Positions 16,652 to 31,500 are shown, numbered from the stretch's first letter. The stretch is DNA of 64,000 nt from Sphingorhabdus sp. YGSMI21 (GCF_002776575.1 NZ_CP022548.1:2495001-2559000), one strand, 5' to 3'. The notes: generated by a model not told the origin, from the sequence alone. A program made the numbers and translations.

Positions 16652-17794
16652 ATGACCCAATTTTCCCTGACCGAAGACCAGCTTGCCATTCAGGAAATGG
16701 CGCAGAAATTCACCGCTGATGCGATAACGCCGCACGCGGCTGAGTGGGATGAAAAGCATGTCTTCCCGCGCGACACGATCAAGCAGGCGGCCGAACTGGG
16801 CTTTGGCGGGATCTATGTCTCCGAGGAATCCGGCGGCATCGGGCTTGGGCGGCTGGAATCGGCGATCATCATGGAAGCCATGGCCTATGGCTGCCCCTCG
16901 ACCAGCGCTTTCATCTCGATCCACAATATGGCAGCCTGGATGATCGATACATTCGGTGCTCAGGCGGTGAAGGACAAATATCTGCCTTATCTGGTGCCGA
17001 TGGAAAAAATCGCCAGCTACTGCCTGACCGAAGCAGGGGCGGGATCCGACGCGGCCTCGCTGAAGACCAAGGCGGTGCGCGATGGCGATGATTATATCGT
17101 CAACGGCTCGAAACAGTTTATCTCCGGCGGCGGCGAGAACGAGATCTATGTCACGATGACGCGCACCTCCGATGACGGCGCAAAAGGCGTGACTTGCCTC
17201 GTCATCGAAAAGGACATGGAGGGCGTCAGCTTTGGCGCGCAGGAGAAGAAGCTTGGCTGGCACTCGCAACCCACCGCCCAGGTCAATTTTGACAATGTCC
17301 GGGTTCCCGTCGAAAACCGCGTCGGTGATGAGGGCGAGGGCTTTCGCATCGCGATGGCGGGCCTGGATGGCGGACGGCTGAACATCGGCGCCTGTTCGCT
17401 CGGTGGCGCCCAGCGCTGTCTTGATGAAGCTGTCGCCTATACCAAGGAGCGCAAGCAATTCGGCAAGGCGATCAGCGATTTCCAGAACACCCAGTTCACC
17501 CTCGCCGATATGGCAACCGATCTGGAAGCGTCGCGGGCGCTGCTTTATCTCGCTGCGGCGAAGGTGACCGAAGGCGCGCCGGACAAGACGAAATTCGCGG
17601 CCATGGCCAAACGGCTGGCGACGGACAATGGCAGCAAGATTGTTAATGATGCGCTGCAACTTTTTGGCGGCTATGGCTATTTGCAGGACTATCCGATCGA
17701 ACGCTTCTGGCGCGATCTGCGGGTACACAGTATTTTGGAAGGTACCAACCAGGTTATGCGGATGATCGTTTCGCGTGAACTGCTGCGGCAATAG
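16652..17794 (+). CDS. Acyl-CoA dehydrogenase, probably isobutyryl-CoA dehydrogenase
   Basis: The 380-residue FAD enzyme has the family signatures YCLTEAGAGSDAASL and the C-terminal RDLRVHSILEGTNQVMR, in which the Glu of LEGTNQ lies in the substrate-binding end. Acyl-CoA dehydrogenases transfer electrons to ETF. Context assigns the substrate: it leads a run containing 3-hydroxyisobutyryl-CoA hydrolase, enoyl-CoA hydratase and 3-hydroxyisobutyrate dehydrogenase, which together are the valine route from isobutyryl-CoA. The following gene begins 8 bp after its stop. Confidence 0.9.
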   Translation: MTQFSLTEDQLAIQEMAQKFTADAITPHAAEWDEKHVFPRDTIKQAAELGFGGIYVSEESGGIGLGRLESAIIMEAMAYGCPSTSAFISIHNMAAWMIDTFGAQAVKDKYLPYLVPMEKIASYCLTEAGAGSDAASLKTKAVRDGDDYIVNGSKQFISGGGENEIYVTMTRTSDDGAKGVTCLVIEKDMEGVSFGAQEKKLGWHSQPTAQVNFDNVRVPVENRVGDEGEGFRIAMAGLDGGRLNIGACSLGGAQRCLDEAVAYTKERKQFGKAISDFQNTQFTLADMATDLEASRALLYLAAAKVTEGAPDKTKFAAMAKRLATDNGSKIVNDALQLFGGYGYLQDYPIERFWRDLRVHSILEGTNQVMRMIVSRELLRQ

Positions 17795-17801
17795 GAATAA
17801 T

Positions 17802-18845
17802 ATGACAGAAGATCTGATTATCAAGAAAACCGGGCGGGTTGGCCATATCAGCCTGAACCGGCCCAAAGTCATCCACTCGCTTAACCTCGACATGTGTCTG
17901 GGAATGATCGACGCGCTGCAGGCATGGCGCGACGATGATGAAGTCGAAGCGGTGATCATCGACCATAGCGAGGGCCGGGGCTTCTGCGCCGGCGGCGACA
18001 TCGCCATGCTGCGCGCGTCCGGTATGAAGGACGGCAAGGAAGGGCGGGAATTTTTCTACAAGGAATATCAGCTCAACCATCTGATGTTCGAATATCCCAA
18101 GCCGATCGTCGCCTTCATGAACGGCATCACCATGGGTGGCGGTGTCGGCATCTCGCAACCGGCGAAATATCGCGTTGCGACCGAATATACGCGTTTTGCC
18201 ATGCCGGAAACGGGTATCGGACTGTTCCCCGATGTCGGTGGCGGCTGGTATCTGTCGCGGCTCGTCGGACGGCTGGGCCAGTTTCTTGCGCTCACCGGCG
18301 CGCGGCTCGACGGCGCCGAGTGCAAGGAAATCGGCCTCGCGACCCATTATCTGGAATCGGACGTGCTGGAAGAGGCCAAGCAGCGGATTTCCGAAAAGCC
18401 GGACCGGATCGAGGGTATATTGGGGCAGCTGTCGGGCAATATTCCCGAAGCCCGGATCGCCAAAAACCTCGACAAGATCGACAAGTTTTTCGCCTCCGAT
18501 AGATTTGAGGACATTTTGGCGGCGCTCGAAGCCGATGACAGCGAATGGGCCGCCAAGGAGCGCGATACGCTCGGCACCAAAAGCCCGCAGACCTGCAAGG
18601 TGGCCCTGCGCCAACTCAAGGAAGGCGCGGCGATGGACAGCTTTGCCGACGAAATGCGCAACGAATATCGCATCGGCTATCATGTGCTGGTGATGCATGA
18701 TTTCCTTGAAGGCGTCCGCGCATTGATTGTCGACAAGGACAATGATCCGAAATGGAATCCGGCGACGCCAGAGGAAGTGACCGACGAGTGGATTGATGCG
18801 ATTTTCGCGCCCCTGCCTGCCAATGAAGAATGGAAGCCCCTATGA
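17802..18845 (+). CDS. 3-hydroxyisobutyryl-CoA hydrolase
   Basis: Read from the ATG at 17802 (after TAGGAATAA), the 347-residue crotonase-fold protein has [14 protein letters not shown] and [17 protein letters not shown] for the oxyanion hole, [18 protein letters not shown], and the long C-terminal extension (about 100 residues) that separates HIBCH hydrolases from enoyl-CoA hydratases. The catalytic Glu/Asp pair is in [13 protein letters not shown]. It frees 3-hydroxyisobutyrate for MmsB. Its TGA overlaps the next ATG (ATGA at 18842-18845). Confidence 0.9.
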   Translation: MTEDLIIKKTGRVGHISLNRPKVIHSLNLDMCLGMIDALQAWRDDDEVEAVIIDHSEGRGFCAGGDIAMLRASGMKDGKEGREFFYKEYQLNHLMFEYPKPIVAFMNGITMGGGVGISQPAKYRVATEYTRFAMPETGIGLFPDVGGGWYLSRLVGRLGQFLALTGARLDGAECKEIGLATHYLESDVLEEAKQRISEKPDRIEGILGQLSGNIPEARIAKNLDKIDKFFASDRFEDILAALEADDSEWAAKERDTLGTKSPQTCKVALRQLKEGAAMDSFADEMRNEYRIGYHVLVMHDFLEGVRALIVDKDNDPKWNPATPEEVTDEWIDAIFAPLPANEEWKPL

Positions 18846-19624
18846 CTTACGAAACAATTCTTACCGAGAAAAAGGGTGCCGTCACCCTGATCACGCTCAA
18901 TCGTCCCAAGTCGCTGAATGCGCTGAACAGCCAGGTGCTGGACGAACTGATCGACGCTTTTGCCGCGTTTCAGGCCGACGAGACGCAAAATTGCGCCGTC
19001 CTGACCGGTTCGGGCGACAAGGCTTTTGCCGCCGGTGCCGACATCAAGGAAATGTACGACAAGTCCGCGGCCGATTTCTATCTGGAGGATTTCTTCGCCA
19101 AATGGACCAGCCATATCGTAAAAGCGACCCGCAAGCCGTGGATCGCCGCGGTCAACGGTTTCGCTCTGGGTGGTGGCTGTGAACTGGCGATGATGGCGGA
19201 TATCATCATTGCCAGCGACAAGGCGAAATTCGGCCAGCCGGAAATCAAGCTCGGCGTGGCTCCCGGAATGGGTGGCTCCCAGCGTCTGACCCGCGCGGTC
19301 GGCAAAGCCAAATCGATGGACATGTGCCTGACCGGCCGGATGATGGACGCCGAGGAAGCCGAGCGCTCCGGTCTGGTGGCCCGCGTTGTGCCGCATGACG
19401 AATTGCTCGACGAGGCGCTCAAGTCCGCTGCGATCATTGCATCGATGCCGCCAATGGCGATTCAGGTGAACAAGGAAATGGTCAATGCGGCGTTCGAGAA
19501 TAATCTCGAACAGGGCCTGGTCCACGAGCGCCGCCTCTTCCAGATCCTGACCGCCACCGAAGACAAGAAAGAGGGCATGGCTGCCTTTATCGAAAAGCGT
19601 GAAGGCCAGTGGAAGGGGCGGTAG
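18842..19624 (+). CDS. Enoyl-CoA hydratase
   Basis: The 260-residue crotonase has [26 protein letters not shown] and the two catalytic glutamates in the CELAMMADI and [13 protein letters not shown] regions. In this operon it most likely hydrates methacrylyl-CoA to 3-hydroxyisobutyryl-CoA. Translation is coupled to the hydrolase gene by a 4-bp overlap, and its last 16 bases overlap the start of a small membrane-protein gene. Confidence 0.92.
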   Translation: MTYETILTEKKGAVTLITLNRPKSLNALNSQVLDELIDAFAAFQADETQNCAVLTGSGDKAFAAGADIKEMYDKSAADFYLEDFFAKWTSHIVKATRKPWIAAVNGFALGGGCELAMMADIIIASDKAKFGQPEIKLGVAPGMGGSQRLTRAVGKAKSMDMCLTGRMMDAEEAERSGLVARVVPHDELLDEALKSAAIIASMPPMAIQVNKEMVNAAFENNLEQGLVHERRLFQILTATEDKKEGMAAFIEKREGQWKGR

Positions 19625-19878
19625 TCTTTGGCTTTGGATTATTTGCGTTGGGCCTCTTTTTCGGCTGGTTAGCGTTGCGGTTATGGCGCTATCGCGATGA
19701 AGGCTCAATTAGCATCCTTGAAGCGGCGTTACTGAAAACGACTGGCGAGGAGCCGCAGCCCCGGACGAAACTGGACCATTGGCTTCACTATTTTCAAATG
19801 GTGATGGCTTTTATTTTCGCGACGCTTTTGGTGAGCGTCAGTATTTACGGACTTTTGGAAGAAGCAGGTGTTTTATGA
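19609..19878 (+). CDS. Small two-helix membrane protein of the valine operon
   Basis: The 89-residue protein is read from a GTG at 19609 inside the 3' end of the enoyl-CoA hydratase gene (preceded by AAGGCCA) and ends in a TGA that overlaps the mmsB ATG (19875-19878). It has two hydrophobic helices (about residues 4-24 and 62-83) joined by a polar loop with [22 protein letters not shown]. The double overlap argues that it is translated as part of the operon. I do not recognise a family; it could be a membrane tether or an accessory of the ETF/dehydrogenase system. Confidence 0.65.
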   Translation: MEGAVVFGFGLFALGLFFGWLALRLWRYRDEGSISILEAALLKTTGEEPQPRTKLDHWLHYFQMVMAFIFATLLVSVSIYGLLEEAGVL

Positions 19879-20756
19879 AAATCGGATTTATCGGCCTTGG
19901 CAATATGGGCGGCGGCATGGCTGCCAATCTCGCAAAAGCGGGGCATGAGGTCCACGCCTTTGATCTGTCCGGGGAAGCGCTGGCAAAGGCGGGCGAGTCC
20001 GGTTGTCATCCGGTCAGCGATGCTGCTCAGGCGGTCCAGAATATGGAAGCCGTCGTGACCATGCTCCCGGCCGGCACCCATGTCCGCAAGGTCTATGAAT
20101 ATGAAATCATCATCAACGCCAATCCCGGCACTTTGGTGATCGATTGCTCCACCATCGACGTCGACAGCGCGCGGGACGTTGCCACGATGGCGGAAGCCAA
20201 AGGCCTTGTGCCCGTGGACGCTCCGGTGTCCGGCGGGATCGCAGCGGCCAATGGCGGCACGCTCACCTTCATGGTCGGCGGCAGCGACGAAGGTTTCAAG
20301 CGGGCCGAACCGATCCTGTCCGATATGGGCAAGGCGGTGATCCACGCCGGCGGCAATGGTGCCGGACAGGCGGCGAAAATCTGCAACAATATGTTGCTCG
20401 GCGCGTCGATGATCGCGACTTGCGAGACGTTCAAGATGGCTGAGAAGCTCGGCCTCGATCTGCAGAATTTCTATGATATTTCTTCCAAGGCTTCAGGTCA
20501 AAACTGGTCGATGACCAGCTATTGCCCGGTACCTGGCGTTGGACCGCAGAGCCCGGCCGACAATGGCTATGAAGGTGGCTTCGCGGCTGCGCTGATGCTC
20601 AAGGATTTGCGTCTGGCGATGGAAGCGGCACAAAGCGCCGGCGCGGATGTGCCAATGGGCGCAGAAGCCGCGAAACTCTACGAGAAATATGCCGAGGAAC
20701 AGGGGCAGGGTGGTAAGGATTTCTCGGGCATCATCAATATGATAGACAAAGGCTAA
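19875..20756 (+). CDS. mmsB: 3-hydroxyisobutyrate dehydrogenase
   Basis: Read from the ATG at 19875, the 293-residue protein has the Rossmann start [15 protein letters not shown], the substrate-binding DAPVSGGIAAANGGTL and the catalytic lysine in GAGQAAKICNNM. It oxidises 3-hydroxyisobutyrate to methylmalonate semialdehyde with NAD+, feeding MmsA. Its start is embedded in the stop of the small membrane-protein gene. Confidence 0.94.
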   Translation: MKIGFIGLGNMGGGMAANLAKAGHEVHAFDLSGEALAKAGESGCHPVSDAAQAVQNMEAVVTMLPAGTHVRKVYEYEIIINANPGTLVIDCSTIDVDSARDVATMAEAKGLVPVDAPVSGGIAAANGGTLTFMVGGSDEGFKRAEPILSDMGKAVIHAGGNGAGQAAKICNNMLLGASMIATCETFKMAEKLGLDLQNFYDISSKASGQNWSMTSYCPVPGVGPQSPADNGYEGGFAAALMLKDLRLAMEAAQSAGADVPMGAEAAKLYEKYAEEQGQGGKDFSGIINMIDKG

Positions 20757-20762
20757 GCATAT

Positions 20763-20960
20763 ATGCCGCCGCTGTGGATGATGATCTGCGGGCTGTCGGG
20801 TACGGTTGCCCTGATCTCGGAGATCGGCAACCGGCGGCGCAGCAATCGTCGTGATATTGAAGATGTCGGCTTCATGCCGTGGTCAACCATCACCGCTCTG
20901 GCGTTGCTGACCTTCGGCATCTCGATTGCCTTCGGACTGGGAATACTCTCGACCGAGTGA
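20763..20960 (+). CDS. Small membrane protein, end of the valine operon
   Basis: The 65-residue frame begins 6 bp after the mmsB stop and ends 8 bp before the convergent cpaF stop. It has two hydrophobic stretches (about residues 3-18 and 40-60) around a basic loop (GNRRRSNRRD), consistent with a small inner-membrane protein. No family is recognised, and the ribosome-binding site is weak, so it may be a conserved sphingomonad hypothetical protein. Confidence 0.5.
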   Translation: MPPLWMMICGLSGTVALISEIGNRRRSNRRDIEDVGFMPWSTITALALLTFGISIAFGLGILSTE

Positions 20961-20968
20961 GCGGCTGA

Positions 20969-22498
<1,530 letters not shown>

Positions 22499-22670
22499 TC
22501 TGTTCTGTCCGATATGTCTAATGTCACACGATCAAGGCCCTCTTTCCCCGAAAATGGTTAATAAACTGGTAAATCAGTATGATTGCAGCGTGATGATTGC
22601 TCCTGCAATTTTGTGACTTGTGCCACGCAGAGCAGCGGCTAAGCCGTCCATATGGGCAAGGAACGAAATT

Positions 22671-23591
22671 TTGACTGCTGACCATTCTCGCGAACGGACG
22701 GCAGCAGCAGGGGGCATCACGCTCGCGCTGGTGGCCTTTGCCGGTTTCCCGATCGGCGATGCGCTGATCAAGTCGATGGCCGGTGATTGGCCCGCGCCCG
22801 CCGTAGCGGCGCTTCGCTTCTCAATTGGTGCGATGGCACTGGCGGTGATATTGTTCCTGCGCGAAGGCCGACGCGGCTTTCAGGTCAACCGGCCGTGGCT
22901 CCATGTGGCGCGCGGATTTGCGCTATTTGTCGGAACGATCAGCTTTTTTTCCGCCATCTATATCATGCCGCTGGCTGATGCGGTGGCGATATCCTTCGTC
23001 AATCCGATCCTTACCGCATTATTCTCCGGCTGGTTCCTTAAAGAGAAAATGCCGCCCCGGACTTGGGTTGCAACGATCGTCGCTTTTGCCGGGGTGCTGA
23101 TCATGCTCCGTCCCAATGTGGCCGCCTTCGGCTGGGTGGCCATATTGCCGCTGATTTCCGCCTTCGCCATGTCGACGATGCTGATCCTCAACCGCATGGT
23201 ATCTACCCAGCGGTCGATATTCGCGGCGCAATTTTATATCGCTTTCTGGGCAGCGGTTTTCCTGATTCTCGCTTCGCTGCTTGGCCACTGGCTGGTTCCC
23301 GTCATGGCCGTCCCGGGTCCACCGGACTGGGATGTGGTCCTGCGCTGCCTGTTGGTCGCCCTGACGGCGACGGGCTGCCATTTTCTGCTGTTCATGGCAA
23401 CGATGCGTACGACGGCCGCAGCCATTGCCCCGATCGTCTATATCCAGCTGCTGATCGCGACAGCCATCAGTGTCTTTGTCTTTGATGATCCGATTGACCG
23501 GACCGCGATGTTCGGGGGCTTGCTGATAATATTCAGCGGCTTGCTGCTCTGGCGCAGTTCCCGGAAGGCGACGACGGTGCTGGAAGCCTAG
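22671..23591 (+). CDS. DMT-superfamily transporter (EamA)
   Basis: The 306-residue protein is best started at TTG 22671, eight bases after AAGGA; a GTG at 22620 would add 17 residues without membrane character. About ten helices in two EamA halves are visible, with IMPLADAVAISFVNPILTAL and the second-half TTAAAIAPIVYIQLLIA. It is distantly similar in plan to the transporter at 12842-13765. Substrate unknown. Confidence 0.82.
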   Translation: MTADHSRERTAAAGGITLALVAFAGFPIGDALIKSMAGDWPAPAVAALRFSIGAMALAVILFLREGRRGFQVNRPWLHVARGFALFVGTISFFSAIYIMPLADAVAISFVNPILTALFSGWFLKEKMPPRTWVATIVAFAGVLIMLRPNVAAFGWVAILPLISAFAMSTMLILNRMVSTQRSIFAAQFYIAFWAAVFLILASLLGHWLVPVMAVPGPPDWDVVLRCLLVALTATGCHFLLFMATMRTTAAAIAPIVYIQLLIATAISVFVFDDPIDRTAMFGGLLIIFSGLLLWRSSRKATTVLEA

Positions 23592-23674
23592 GCGAATGGC
23601 ATGATCCGGCGAGAAATCGCGCCGGTCAGTTTTCGGCTTAGCCGGGGCAGTCTGCGGTTCGTGACCGTGTTTCT

Positions 23675-24808
23675 CTAGTCGCGCAGAGTCCTGCCGTGTC
23701 GATAATAGTCCACAATTGCGTCTGCCGCATATTCGGCTCCGTCCCGGATATCATCGCCCAGTGCGTCGCTGGTCAGTTTCTTCTGGATCTCGATATATTG
23801 CGGGTGAAGATCGCGCGCGCGCGCCACGGCGGCGAATATCTCGGCCGGGTCCTCGATGACCTCTCCCATTTGCCAGAACAGGTAATTGGGGTTGTCGCGC
23901 CAGTCGATCTTGTTGAAATTGAGGAATACACATGGTCTGGGCCGGGCGGTAAATTCATAGACCTGACTGCTGACATCCCCGATATATATATCAGCCGCGA
24001 CCGTATAGCTGTTATCAAGCAGCCGGTCGGAGCAGGTGTCGATGAGTATTGAATCTGTGCTGCGGTTTTCCCATCGCTGCCGGGCACTGGCAGACCGCCT
24101 GCGGAACATTTTCACGTGCGGCGCCACAATCAGATTGAAGATATCCTGACCGGCGAACTGGTCCAGCATGGGTTCGATCGCCTGCCGCCAGGAAGACTGT
24201 TTCCGGTCCTTGTGCGGATTGTAGATGACGGTCGGCCGGGCGGTATCGAACAGGGCCTGTTGGCCCTCGCGCAGCCGTTCCGTGACGTCGGTTTTCAGAT
24301 AGCCGGTCGTCCTGATCGCGGCGGGCTGGCCCAGTCCCTGTTCGACATATCTCTCCGCCGTTTTGGTACCGTGCGGTAGCAGCAGGTCGAACTCCGCGAT
24401 GCGGGGATGCCAGGCGACGTCCCGGTCGCCCGCGCCATGGCTCTTGAATACGAAAAGCGGACGGTCCGATTTGCGCCTCTTGGCAAGCCAGGCGACCGTA
24501 TTTTCAACCGAGACGATGACGTCATAGGACAGGAGCTCCCGCATATTCGCGCGCATCACCTGGTTTTTTGCCATGCCGAGAATCCGGATCGACTGGATAA
24601 GCCAGCCCAGGAAACCCCGTTTCAGGCGCTTCGCCGGCACCGGGGTAACGCCATTTGCAGCGGCTATCCGCTCCAGATGCTCCGGCACAGTCGGGTCATT
24701 ATAATAGGCGACGACATCGCATCCCTCTCGCTTGGCAAGCGCCAGAGCTATGGTGTAGCCGTGATAAGTTTGATACGCTTCTGCAATGAACAGGAAGGCA
24801 ATTTTCAT
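23675..24808 (-). CDS. CDP-glycerol glycerophosphotransferase-like glycosyltransferase
   Basis: The 377-residue cytoplasmic protein has two Rossmann-like halves. The second carries the family hallmarks: VIYNPHKDRKQSSWR, a mid-region with IVAPHVKMF, and the C-terminal IGDVSSQVYEFTARPRPCVFLN, which matches the nucleotide-binding motif of teichoic-acid and capsule glycerophosphotransferases. It probably adds a sugar or glycerol phosphate to a surface polysaccharide. The divergent gene 15 bp away is a polysaccharide flippase, which supports a role in cell-surface glycan assembly. Confidence 0.75.
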   Translation of the reverse strand: MKIAFLFIAEAYQTYHGYTIALALAKREGCDVVAYYNDPTVPEHLERIAAANGVTPVPAKRLKRGFLGWLIQSIRILGMAKNQVMRANMRELLSYDVIVSVENTVAWLAKRRKSDRPLFVFKSHGAGDRDVAWHPRIAEFDLLLPHGTKTAERYVEQGLGQPAAIRTTGYLKTDVTERLREGQQALFDTARPTVIYNPHKDRKQSSWRQAIEPMLDQFAGQDIFNLIVAPHVKMFRRRSASARQRWENRSTDSILIDTCSDRLLDNSYTVAADIYIGDVSSQVYEFTARPRPCVFLNFNKIDWRDNPNYLFWQMGEVIEDPAEIFAAVARARDLHPQYIEIQKKLTSDALGDDIRDGAEYAADAIVDYYRHGRTLRD

Positions 24809-24823
24809 AGAAATGGGTCCATT

Positions 24824-26200
24824 ATGTCCGGCGGGTTTCGCCGGACAAGATTTTCTGTTGGTCGGATTGCAGGTGTACTGTTGAATAACAAGATTATTAT
24901 CGGGGTTCGATCTTTTTTCGAGTCCAACAGTTCGCTTAGCCGCGTTGTCAGGAATCTTGGCTGGTTGCTGGCCGGAAAGGGCTTCGGTGCAGTTCTCAGC
25001 CTGTTCTATCTGGCATTGGCCACGCGGCTGCTCGAACCGGCCGGGTTCGGATATTTCACGCTGATCCTGGTGACGGCGCAGGTGGCTTCAGCCTTTGTTT
25101 CCTTTGAAAGCTGGCAACTGGTCATCCGCTTCGGAAGCCAGCTTCAGGCCGGGAAGGCGGATGGCGACGTCAACCGGCTTGCCGCATTCTGCCTGTTGCT
25201 GGATATCGGTTCCGCGCTGCTCGGCATATTGCTGGTTACGGGTTTGATATTGATATTCGCGGATCAGTTCGGCTGGCAGGATGACATGATCGGCATGGCG
25301 ATTCTGTTCGCGATAGTCAGCCTGCTCAGCGTACGGTCCTCGGCAATCGGCATATTGCGCCTGTTCGACCGTTTCCGGGACGGCGCACTGGCCGCTGCCA
25401 TGACGCCACTGGCGCGATTTGGCGGCGCCCTGCTGGCCTGGACTTTCTCGCCCGATATCAAGGGCTTCCTGATTGCCTGGGCAGCGGCGGAAATTCTTAC
25501 CTGTGTGGCTTATTGGGTTACGGTCCGGCTGGTCACGCCCGTCCGTTTTACCGGTCTCCGCCTTTCCGAAATCGTTGCGATACCGAAAAGCTTCTCGCAA
25601 TTTTTCAGCTTTCTCTGGATCACCAATCTCGGCACGACCGTCAGATCCATCGCGCAGCAGGTGCCCTTGCTGGTCGTCGGCTTCTTTGTCGGGCCTGCCG
25701 CTGCCGGCCTGTTCCGGTTGGCCTATCAGCTGAAAGACGCGGTTGCGCGGCTCGCCGATATGCTCGGTCGGGCGGTTTATGCCGAACTGAGCGCGGTGGA
25801 CTCGCACGAGGGCGGTGATGCCCGCAAAACGCTGTTCGCGCAGACCAGCCGCATATCCGCCATTGGTTCGCTGTTGCTGGTAGTGATTGCGCTGCTGCTC
25901 GGAAAACCGGCCTTGCAACTGATTGCCGGAGAAGCGTTCCTGCCGGCCTATCCGATATTGCTGGTATTGTCTTTGGCCGCCGCGGTCGAACTGTGGGGCG
26001 TCAACTTCGAACCCAATCTGATGGCATCTGGCCGCCCAAAGGCCATTCTCTGGATCCGTACAGGTGCTGTGACGGTTTTGCTGGGCCTGATGGCAGTTCT
26101 GATACCGGGGCAGGGCGGTCTCGGCGCGGCCTATGCGATATTGGCATATAGCCTATTGGCCAATCTGGCATTGTGGATGTTCACCCGCTATTCCGACTGA
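24824..26200 (+). CDS. Wzx-like polysaccharide flippase (MOP family)
   Basis: Read from the ATG at 24824, this 458-residue protein has about 12-14 membrane helices. The opening GWLLAGKGFGAVLSLFYLALA and the arginine-containing LATRLLEPAGFGYF are typical of oligosaccharide-lipid flippases. A TTG near 24879 is an alternative start. It likely moves lipid-linked glycan across the inner membrane, together with the product of the divergent glycosyltransferase gene. Confidence 0.8.
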   Translation: MSGGFRRTRFSVGRIAGVLLNNKIIIGVRSFFESNSSLSRVVRNLGWLLAGKGFGAVLSLFYLALATRLLEPAGFGYFTLILVTAQVASAFVSFESWQLVIRFGSQLQAGKADGDVNRLAAFCLLLDIGSALLGILLVTGLILIFADQFGWQDDMIGMAILFAIVSLLSVRSSAIGILRLFDRFRDGALAAAMTPLARFGGALLAWTFSPDIKGFLIAWAAAEILTCVAYWVTVRLVTPVRFTGLRLSEIVAIPKSFSQFFSFLWITNLGTTVRSIAQQVPLLVVGFFVGPAAAGLFRLAYQLKDAVARLADMLGRAVYAELSAVDSHEGGDARKTLFAQTSRISAIGSLLLVVIALLLGKPALQLIAGEAFLPAYPILLVLSLAAAVELWGVNFEPNLMASGRPKAILWIRTGAVTVLLGLMAVLIPGQGGLGAAYAILAYSLLANLALWMFTRYSD

Positions 26201-26209
26201 TAGCGGGTG
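26182..26209. terminator. Hairpin between convergent flippase and atpC
   Basis: CACCCGCTA (26182-26190) pairs perfectly with TAGCGGGTG (26201-26209); the flippase stop codon lies in the 10-base loop. Its place between two converging transcripts suggests a shared terminator, including for the ATP synthase operon. Confidence 0.55.
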
Positions 26210-26222
26210 ACTGGATATTGGT

Positions 26223-26480
26223 TTAGCTGACCGCTTCGGCCAGAACCGTCAGGCCCTTCTCGTCAACCTGGGCAAAGCCGCCCTGCACGGAAATCGTTTC
26301 CGGCGTAGCGCCTTCGCTGGCGTAGACGAGCAGGTCGGCATCACGGACCGTCGACATGACGGGGGCATGATCGGCCAATACGCCAAAATCACCCTCGGTA
26401 CCGGGCACAACCACCATGAATACATCTTCCGACCGGACGAGTTTCTCTGGGGTTACGAGTTCGAAATGCAGGTTTGCCAT
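26223..26480 (-). CDS. atpC: F1 ATP synthase epsilon subunit, short form
   Basis: The 85 residues match the N-terminal beta-sandwich of epsilon ([45 protein letters not shown]). The protein stops where the C-terminal pair of helices, usually about 45 residues and responsible for inhibition of ATP hydrolysis in E. coli, would begin. There is no room for a lost second domain before the terminator hairpin, so the truncation is genuine. It is the last gene of the operon, 50 bp after atpD, with a repeat hairpin in the gap. Confidence 0.93.
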   Translation of the reverse strand: MANLHFELVTPEKLVRSEDVFMVVVPGTEGDFGVLADHAPVMSTVRDADLLVYASEGATPETISVQGGFAQVDEKGLTVLAEAVS

Positions 26481-26498
26481 GTCTTTTCAATTCCTAAG

Positions 26499-26520
26499 CC
26501 CTCTCCCGTGAGGGAGAGGG
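26499..26520. repeat. Solo hairpin repeat inside the ATP synthase operon
   Basis: CCCTCTCCC (26499-26507) and GGGAGAGGG (26512-26520) form a 9-bp perfect stem with loop GTGA. It is the outer hairpin of the long repeat elements at 58937, 60093 and 62320. It lies in the 50-bp gap between atpD and atpC and will be present in the operon mRNA. Confidence 0.8.
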
Positions 26521-26530
26521 ATATAATGGA

Positions 26531-28877
<2,347 letters not shown>

Positions 28878-28947
28878 ATTGGCTCCTTAATTCGTCCTGC
28901 CGGACAGCTCCGGCATCCCATCACTTCTGTTTTGGCAACAGGAGCGA

Positions 28948-30489
<1,542 letters not shown>

Positions 30490-31044
30490 TTAGCCCTTCA
30501 TGGCCTGCGATAGGGTGTTCAAACGGGTTTTAATCGAGCTGTCGATCATCTGGCTGCCGATCTTCACGACCAGCCCGCCCAAAATGGACGGATCGACGGC
30601 GGTGGAAACGCTAACATCGCTTCCCACACGTTTCTTGAGCTGCGCCTTGAGCGCATCAATCTGTTTGTCATCCAGCGGATGGGCCGAGGTCACTTCGGCG
30701 GTAATTTCGCCGCGATAGCCAGAAGCCAGCGTCGAAAAGGCGCGAATGACTGCGGGGATCTGGTCCAGCCGGCGATTGGCAGCCAGCACGCCAAGTACAT
30801 TGGTCGTCAGCTTGTCGAGGCCGAGGCTCTTCGCGATTGCAGCGATTGCCTTGCTGGCGTCGTCACGCGACAGGACCGGACTTTTCGTCAGTTCCTTCAG
30901 GTCGTCCGATTCGGCGAGGGCTTCGCTCAACGTGTTGAGGCTGGCCTGCACCGCGTCGATGCTATTCGTTTCTTGTGCGAGAGCGAACAGAGCAGTGGCG
31001 TAACGCCCCGCTAAACTCGCTCTGATGCCGCTGGATTGATCCAC
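30490..31044 (-). CDS. atpH: F1 ATP synthase delta subunit
   Basis: The 184-residue protein has the OSCP/delta features: [16 protein letters not shown] at the N-terminus, and the C-terminal [26 protein letters not shown]. It connects F1 to the peripheral stalk. It is the first gene of the operon; the F0 genes are not in the window, as is usual in alphaproteobacteria, where F0 forms a separate operon. The promoter should lie in the gene-free stretch 31045-31332. Confidence 0.96.
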   Translation of the reverse strand: MDQSSGIRASLAGRYATALFALAQETNSIDAVQASLNTLSEALAESDDLKELTKSPVLSRDDASKAIAAIAKSLGLDKLTTNVLGVLAANRRLDQIPAVIRAFSTLASGYRGEITAEVTSAHPLDDKQIDALKAQLKKRVGSDVSVSTAVDPSILGGLVVKIGSQMIDSSIKTRLNTLSQAMKG

Positions 31045-31332
31045 GCGTTTGCTACTCCCTGACCGTTTATATGGTCTGAAAACCGTTCATGAAATGGTCC
31101 GCTTTCTGGCCGGAAATCCTGCGATTCCGCCCACGGATGCGCGGCGTCTAGCAACCATTTTGCTGCGAGGCAAGACGGCTTTGGGAATCATTTTCGCGGA
31201 AAGCCGAACCGGCAGTTTTTTGCGACTTTCATTGTTGCGCGCATAATATTTGGCTTTGAACGCAAGATACGGGAAGCCGCATGGGGCAGGGTGATTTAAA
31301 TTCGGACCGATAGCAAGAACGGGAGTATTTCC

Positions 31333-31500
31333 ATGACCTGTAAGATGACCGGATTGAACCTGCATATTGCCAGATCCTTGCCCGGCGAGGCGGATCGCGC
31401 GATCCGTCAGCTGTTTGAACTGGACGAGCTTGCCTATATAGACGTGCATAACGCAACCTATGGATGTTTCGTCGCGCGGGTGGAGAGGTTTGAATCGTGA
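31333..31500 (+). CDS. Small ORF translationally coupled to ada
   Basis: The ATG at 31333, seven bases after CGGGAG, opens a 55-residue frame with a helical middle (GEADRAIRQLFELDELAY) and two later segments that look like beta strands (YIDVHNA, CFVARVERF). Its TGA overlaps the GTG start of ada (GTGA, 31497-31500), a typical coupling arrangement. No family is recognised. It may be a genuine small protein or a leader peptide controlling ada. The 288 bases before it, back to atpH, hold no other gene that I can support. Confidence 0.55.
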   Translation: MTCKMTGLNLHIARSLPGEADRAIRQLFELDELAYIDVHNATYGCFVARVERFES

